From contig JAVTVY010018793.1 in the NCBI GenBank assembly GCA_036873755.1, positions 1-64,000 of the forward strand: a stretch of 64,000 bases of DNA, in the 5' to 3' direction. The DNA comes from Hanleya hanleyi (Eukaryota; Mollusca; Polyplacophora; Lepidopleurida; Hanleyidae). The notes under the pieces are model-generated. The model ran no database searches. It was not told where the DNA came from and saw nothing but the letters and a program-made list of their open reading frames with translations. Each line of letters starts with the position of its first letter. Within the stretch, counting starts at the first letter, position 1. The position numbers and the translations under genes are program-made. Of the stretch, positions 58,113 to 64,000 are shown in pieces.

Positions 58113-59150
58113 TGTAAAAATAATATAATCTGTAGAATTCGTGATTCTCAATTGTACTGTAGATTATAGCCTATGATTGACCCTACTTTGGCTACTATGA
58201 TGTTATAGTGCAGTAGAATCAATTATCTGTGATATTATTTATTTTAGTACTCTACTGCGAAAACTGATGTACAAATGTCTTGTTATAAGTGAATAAATTA
58301 TTTTATTTTCAAAAGAAAAAAAATAATTCTGACAGCTCTTCAAATCCTTTTCGCGGGAGTGCAAGACAAGCTGCAAATGAGCGGCACTCTGAGAATCCAC
58401 TAATGGGTTGATGGAAAGAAAATATGGCGCCGTGCTGTCAAATCCGTGCTTACAAATCTTGGGTGAGTAGCAGATATTAGAAAAATACAACTATGGTAAA
58501 AACTATGATAATTCATGTATATTTTCCAGATTAGCAGCTATAAGGAAGGATGCGACAATTATAAGTCCATGTCCTCAGGCGCTCTATAAGCTGGGCCGAC
58601 AGAATACATCTCAAACTATTAGTCTGCTTTGTTTGTGTTCCCGAGTAGTGATATCAACACAAAGTTATGCTCATGAATGATATTTAAAATTTCATACTAA
58701 CTTGGCTTTCATACTTGTCTTAATAGTCTCCTATAATCCTGACATGCCTTGTGATACTTTTCGCGGGAATGCAATACAAATTGGGGGCCAGTGGCACTCT
58801 GCGAATGTGAGGTGATGGAAAGCAAATATAGCGCCGTGCTTTCACATCCTGGGTGAGTAGCAGATTCTTGTAGGGGAATTACGGCTAGGGTATAGACTAT
58901 GATAATTCAATCACTTATCACAATTTGTAACATGACTGAATAACACAACAAGGAGCACTAATATATTGTCTATGCAATTAGCTATAAAAGAAGAATGCGA
59001 AAATGAGGAATATCTTGGAAGTTTTTTTTTTAAATATGTTGGCAACAATTTGACAGCTGTAATTATCAAAGCATTTACAGAGGGGTGATGGAAAATCAGA
59101 TATCAAAATCGTGACATCGTCATTGTCATCTGAAGATAAAAAGAAATACA

Positions 59151-59222
59151 GGGCTCGTCCGGGATTTGAACCCGGGACCTCTCGCACCCAAAGCGAGAAT
59201 CATACCCCTAGACCAACGAGCC
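59151..59222 (-). tRNA. tRNA-Pro (anticodon UGG)
   Basis: Exact consensus copy; oligo-T terminator at 59138-59142. Confidence 0.95.
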
Positions 59223-60691
59223 GTTGTGCTTATATTTTCCGATAAAACCTTATGAATCCTTAGGTCATAACACCAACTGCAATCGGTATGCAACAGCTGC
59301 CAATGGCTTTTTCAGATCAATGTCCTTAGTTGCTCTAAGGTTGGCCACAAGAAGACTTCGCAAACTCTTCGACTGAATTGTATGAGTTCCCCAGAATTAA
59401 TGTCAACAGAAAGATATGCTCATAAATGTTATTTAAATTCCAAAATGAATCGCATAAGTTATTAGTCCTTATGCAAAACTACTAGTACAGGCCACACATT
59501 GCTGGTTTAACAATGATGGTTTTCTTTCGAAATTCCACGCTGTGGCGAAGAATTGAACGTTTCCTCTCAACAGAGAACTTGGCCGTTAATCATCGTCATG
59601 GAGTGCATGCAACTCGGCCTTGATCTGACACTGGCAAGTACGAGCGAGCATAAAACGGAAACCGAAGTTTACTGTGAAAACCAAGGATTTAGACAAGCAT
59701 GCCGCTGACCCTGCACAATATAAAATAAGCCCTCGCAAAATTACCTGGGTGTTTAGTAGCCCTCGACAGAACCTGCATACGAAGATTGCTAAAGCTCGGT
59801 ATGGGTGAGGCTTATCGTCGAATCTTTTTTGGGATGTGAGCTGACCAACGTAATCCGAATTGTCTACTATAATTCTGACAGTTCTTCAAATCCTTTTCGC
59901 GTGAGTGCAAGACAAGCTGCAAATGAGCGCACTCTGAGAATCCACTAATGGGTTGATGGAAAGCAAATATGGCGCCGTGCTGTCAAATCCGTGCTTACAA
60001 ATCTTGGGTGAGTAGCAGATATTAGAAAAATACAACTATGGTAAAAACTATGATAATTCATGTATATTTCTCCAGGTTAGCAGCTATAAGGATGGATGCG
60101 ACAATTATAAGTCAATGTCCTCAGGCGCTCTATAAGCTGGGCCGACAGAATACATCTCAAACAATTAGTCTGCTTTGTGTTCCCGAGTAGTGATATCAAC
60201 ACAAAGTTATGCTCATGCATGATATTTAAAATTTCATACTAACTTGACTTTCATACTTGTCTTAATAGTCTCCTATAATCCTGACATGCCTTGTGATACT
60301 TTTCGCGGGAATGCAATACAAATTGGGGACCAGTGGCACTCTGCGAATGTGAGGTGATGGAAAGCAAATATAGCGCCGTGCTTTCACATCCTGGGTGAGT
60401 AGCAGATTCTTGTAGGGGAATTACGGCTAGGGTATAGACTATGATAATTCAATCACTTATCACAATTTGTAACATGACTGAATAACACAACAAGGAGCAC
60501 TAATATATTGTCTATGCAATTAGCTATAAAAGAAGAATGCGAAAATGAGGAATATCTTGGAAGTTTTTTTTTAAATATGTTGCCAACAATTTGACAGCTG
60601 TAATTATCAAAGCATTTACAGAGGGGTGATGGAAAATCAGATATCAAAATCGTGACATCGTCATTGTCATCTGAAGATAAAAAGAAATACA
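59223..60691. repeat. tRNA-Pro array spacer, unit 20 (long form)
   Basis: No gene seen. Long form, close to units 14 and 18. Confidence 0.85.
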
Positions 60692-60763
60692 GGGCTCGTC
60701 CGGGATTTGAACCCGGGACCTCTCGCACCCAAAGCGAGAATCATACCCCTAGACCAACGAGCC
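60692..60763 (-). tRNA. tRNA-Pro (anticodon UGG)
   Basis: Exact consensus copy; oligo-T terminator at 60679-60683. Confidence 0.95.
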
Positions 60764-62284
60764 GTTGTGCTTATATTTTCCGATAAAACCTTATGAATCC
60801 TTAGGTCATAACACCAACTGCAATCGGTATGCAACAGCTGCCAATGGCTTTTTCAGATCAATGTCCTTAGTTGCTCTAAGGTTGGCCACAAGAAGACTTC
60901 GCAAACTCTTCGACTGAATTGTATGAGTTCCCCAGAATTAATGTCAACAGAAAGATATGCTCATAAATGTTATTTAAATTCCAAAATGAATCGCATAAGT
61001 TATTAGTCCTTATGCAAAACTACTAGTACAGGCCACACATTGCTGGTTTAACAATGATGGTTTTCTTTCGAAATTCCACGCTGTGGCGAAGAATTGAACG
61101 TTTCCTCTCAACAGAGAACTTGGCCGTTAATCATCGTTATGGAGTGCATGCAACTCGACCTTGATCTGACACGGCAATTACAATGGAGCATAAAACGGAA
61201 ACCGAAGTTTACTGTGAAAACCAAGGATTTCGAAAAGCATGCCGCTGATACTGCACAATATAAAATAAGCCCTCGCAAAATTACGTGGGTGTTTAATAGC
61301 CCTCGACAGAACCTGCATACAAAGATTGCTAAAGCTCGGTGTGGGTGAGGCTTATCGTCGAATCCTTTTTGGGATGTGAGCTGACCAACATAATCAGAAT
61401 TGTCTACTATAATTCTGAGAGTTCTTCAAATCCTTTTCGCGGGAGTGCAACACAAGCTGGGAATGAGCGGCACTCTGCGAATCCACTAATGAGTTGATGG
61501 AAAGCAAATATGGCGCCGTGCTGTCAAATCCGTGCTTACAAATCTTGGGTGAGACGGCTACGGTATAATCCGCTGTCAAATCCGTGCTTACATTTCTTGG
61601 GTGAGTAGCAGATATTAGAAAAATACAACTATGGTAAAAACTATGATATAATTCATATATATTTTGCAGGTTAGCAGCTATAAGGAAGGATGCGACAATT
61701 ATAAGTCAATGTCCTCAGGCGCTCTATAAGCTGGGCCGACAGAATACATCTCAAACTATTAGTCTGCTTTGTGTTCCCGAGTAGTGATATCAACACAAAG
61801 TTATGCTCATGAATGATATTTAAAATTTCATACTAACTTGACTTTCATACTTGTCTTAATAGTCTCCTATAATCCTGACATGCCTTGTGATAATTTCGCG
61901 GGAATGCAATACAAATTGGGGGCCAGTGGCACTCTGCGAATGTGAGGTGATGGAAAGCAAATATAGCGCCGTGCTTTCACATCCTGGGTGAGTAGCAGAT
62001 TCTTGTAGGGGAATTACGGCTAGGGTATAGACTATGATAATTCAATCACTTATCACAATTTGTAACATGACTGAATAACACAACAAGGAGCACTAATATA
62101 TTGTCTATGCAATTAGCTATAAAAGAAGAATGCGAAAATGAGGAATATCTTGGAAGTTTTTTTTTAAATATGTTGGCAACAATTTGATAGCTGTAATTAT
62201 CAAAGCATTTACAGAGGGGTGATGGAAAATCAGATATCAAAATCGTGACATCGTCATTGTCATCTGAAGATAAAAAGAAATACA
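60764..62284. repeat. tRNA-Pro array spacer, unit 21 (long form, mosaic)
   Basis: No gene seen. The first part (to about 61130) matches unit 20, then it changes to the type of unit 3 (CGTTATGGAGTGCATGC, CTCGACC). Near 61552 it has the deletion junction GGGTGAGACGGCTA, but after 15 or so bases the segment CCGCTGTCAAATCCGTGCTT starts again and a normal second half follows. Confidence 0.85.
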
Positions 62285-62356
62285 GGGCTCGTCCGGGATT
62301 TGAACCCGTGACCTCTCGCACCCAAAGCGAGAATCATACCCCTAGACCAACGAGCC
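62285..62356 (-). tRNA. tRNA-Pro (UGG), variant with T-stem mismatch
   Basis: C49 to A breaks the outer T-stem pair; the rest is consensus with an intact B-box core. Possibly functional. Confidence 0.78.
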
Positions 62357-63793
62357 GTTGTGCTTATATTTTCGGATAAAACTTTATGAATCATTAGGTC
62401 ATAACACCAACTGCAGTCGGTATGCAACAGCTGGCAATGTTTTTTTTTCAGATCAATGTCCTCAGTTGCTCTAAGGTTGGCCACAAGAAGAATTCGCAAA
62501 CTCTTCGACTGAATTGTACGAGTTCCCCAGAATTAATATCAACAGAAAGATATGCTCATAAATGTTATTTAAGTTCCAAAATGAATTGACTAAGTTAATA
62601 GGCCTTCTGCAAAACTACTAGTACAGGGCACACATTGCAGGTTTAACAATGCTGGTTTTCTTTCGAAATTCCACGCTGTGGCGAAGAATTGAACGTTTCT
62701 TCTCAACAGAGAACTTGGCCGTTAATCATCGTCATGGAGTGCATGCAACTCGGCCTTGATCTGACACTGGCAAGTACAAGCGAGCATAAAACGGAAACCG
62801 AAGTTTACTGTGAAAACCACGGAATTAGAAAAGCATGCCGCTGACCCTGCACAATATAAAATAAGCCCTCGCAAAATTACCTGGGTGCTAAAGCTCGGTA
62901 TGGGTGAGGCTTATCGTCGAATCTTTTGGGGATGTGAGCTGACCAACATAATCAGAATTGTCTTCTATAATTCTGACAGCTCTTCAAATCCTTTTCGCGG
63001 GAGTGCAAGACAAGCTGGAAATGAGCGGCAGTCTGAGAATCCACTAATGGGTTGATGGAAAGCAAATATGGCGCCGTGCTGTCAAATGCGTGCTTACAAA
63101 TCTTGGGTGAGTAGCAGATATTAGAAAAATACAACTATGGTAAAAACTATGATAATTCATGTATATTTTCCAGATTAGCAGCTATAAGGAAGGATGCGAC
63201 AATTATAAGTCCATGTCCTCAGGCGCTCTATAAGCTGGGCCGACAGAATACATCTCAAACTATTAGTCTGCTTTGTTTGTGTTCCCGAGTAGTGATATCA
63301 ACACAAAGTTATGCTCATGAATGATATTTAAAATTTCATACTAACTTGACTTTCATACTTGTCTTAATAGTCTCCTATAATCCTGACATGCCTTGTGATA
63401 CTTTTCGCGGGAATGCAATACAAATTGGGGGCCAGTGGCACTCTGCGAATGTGAGGTGATGGAAAGCAAATATAGCGCCGTGCTTTCACATCCTGGGTGA
63501 GTAGCAGATTCTTGTAGGGGAATTACGGCTAGGGTATAGACTATGATAATTCAATCACTTATCACAATTTGTAACATGACTGAATAACATAACAAGGAGC
63601 ACTAATATATTGTCTATGCAATTAGCTATAAAAGAAGAATGCGAAAATGAGGAATATCTTGGAAGGTTTTTTTTAAATATGTTGGCAACAATTTGACAGC
63701 TGTAATTATCAAAGCATTTACAGAGGGGTGATGGATAATCAGATATCAAAATCGTGACATCGTCATTGTCATCTGAAGATAAAAAGAAATACA
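62357..63793. repeat. tRNA-Pro array spacer, unit 22 (short form)
   Basis: No gene seen. Complete short-form spacer; its end (GATGGATAATC near 63733) matches unit 11. Confidence 0.85.
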
Positions 63794-63865
63794 GGGCTCG
63801 TCCGGGATTTGAACCCGGGACCTCTCGCACCCAAAGCGAGAATCATACCCCTAGACCAACGAGCC
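63794..63865 (-). tRNA. tRNA-Pro (anticodon UGG)
   Basis: Exact consensus copy; oligo-T terminator at 63781-63785. Confidence 0.95.
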
Positions 63866-64000
63866 GTTGTGCTTATATTTTCCGATAAAACTTTATGAAT
63901 CATTAAGTCATAACACCAACTGCAGTTGGTATGCAACGGCTGGCAATGGGGTTTTTTTCCAGATCAATGTCCTCAGTTGCTCTAAGGTTGGCCACAAGAA
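63866..64000. repeat. tRNA-Pro array spacer, unit 23 (cut by window edge)
   Basis: The first 135 bp of another spacer; the array continues beyond the window. Confidence 0.85.

Larger units (their letters stand above)
53290..58322 (+). mobile_element. LINE-A copy 3, full length, ORF1 damaged and fused to ORF2
   Basis: 5033 bp, equal to copy 2 minus a 76-bp deletion in ORF1 and plus a 4-bp insertion near the end of ORF1. 5' and 3' ends and flanks match copies 1 and 2. Confidence 0.93.
52522..59150. repeat. tRNA-Pro array spacer, unit 19 (short form) holding LINE-A copy 3
   Basis: Same layout as units 13 and 17 with the same LINE junctions and direct repeat. Confidence 0.85.

Noticed and set aside
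4281..64000. CRISPR-like array or bacterial origin
   Set aside because: Units of 1.5 kb with eukaryotic tRNA genes using internal Pol III promoters, and LINEs, exclude this.

Overview
This is AT-rich nuclear DNA from an animal. The main evidence is a tandem array of eukaryotic tRNA-Pro(UGG) genes interrupted by two-ORF non-LTR retrotransposons (LINEs) of the L1/Tx1 type. A spiralian, perhaps a bivalve mollusc, is my best guess. It rests on a short insert with an AATAAA-(TTATC)n tail and on the style of one reverse-transcriptase fragment, so it is tentative. I see no host protein-coding gene: every long ORF belongs to a retroelement.

The backbone (about 4281-64000) is a satellite-like array with a unit of about 1.51-1.54 kb. 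Each unit carries one 72-nt tRNA-Pro(UGG) gene on the minus strand and about 1.44-1.47 kb of spacer. I count 23 tRNA loci: 11 match the consensus exactly, 8 carry substitutions or rearrangements (four share the same B-box change), and 4 are split by LINEs. The spacer contains an old internal duplication. Units come in a long and a short form that differ by a block of about 34 bp. In the right part of the window the two forms mostly alternate, giving a dimeric higher-order repeat of about 3.05 kb.

Four LINE groups sit in the array. LINE-D (1-4280, minus) is a degraded copy cut by the window edge. LINE-B (full length 33341-39008; 5'-truncated copies 7427-8198 and 10857-11281) and LINE-C (40533-42632) are on the minus strand, in the same orientation as the tRNAs. 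All four have their 3' end at exactly the same tRNA base, after the sequence CAT on the plus strand, while their 5' ends and target duplications differ. That is the signature of a site-specific, target-primed LINE. LINE-A (25815-30918, 44977-50081, 53290-58322; plus strand) and a related short copy (13490-13730) sit in the spacer at TAATTCTGACAG, whose first bases resemble the tRNA target ATGATTCTC. The LINE-A, -B and -C 3' ends share a compact AATAAA-containing terminus ending in TTCAAAAGA(n), with a clear hairpin in B and C.

The three LINE-A copies have matching flanks and lie 19,162 and 8,313 bp apart. Those spacings fit spread by unequal exchange of an LINE-A-plus-two-units block, with LINE-B and LINE-C landing later between copies 1 and 2. 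Copy 2 keeps both ORFs open. Copy 1 has a one-base homopolymer frameshift in ORF2. Copy 3 has a 76-bp deletion in ORF1 and a 4-bp insertion that fuses the ORF1 remainder to ORF2. A degraded reverse-transcriptase element (16674-18549) replaces part of one spacer.

The most interesting picture is a multicopy tRNA-Pro satellite acting as a landing site for at least two related LINE lineages, with array recombination amplifying the inserted elements.
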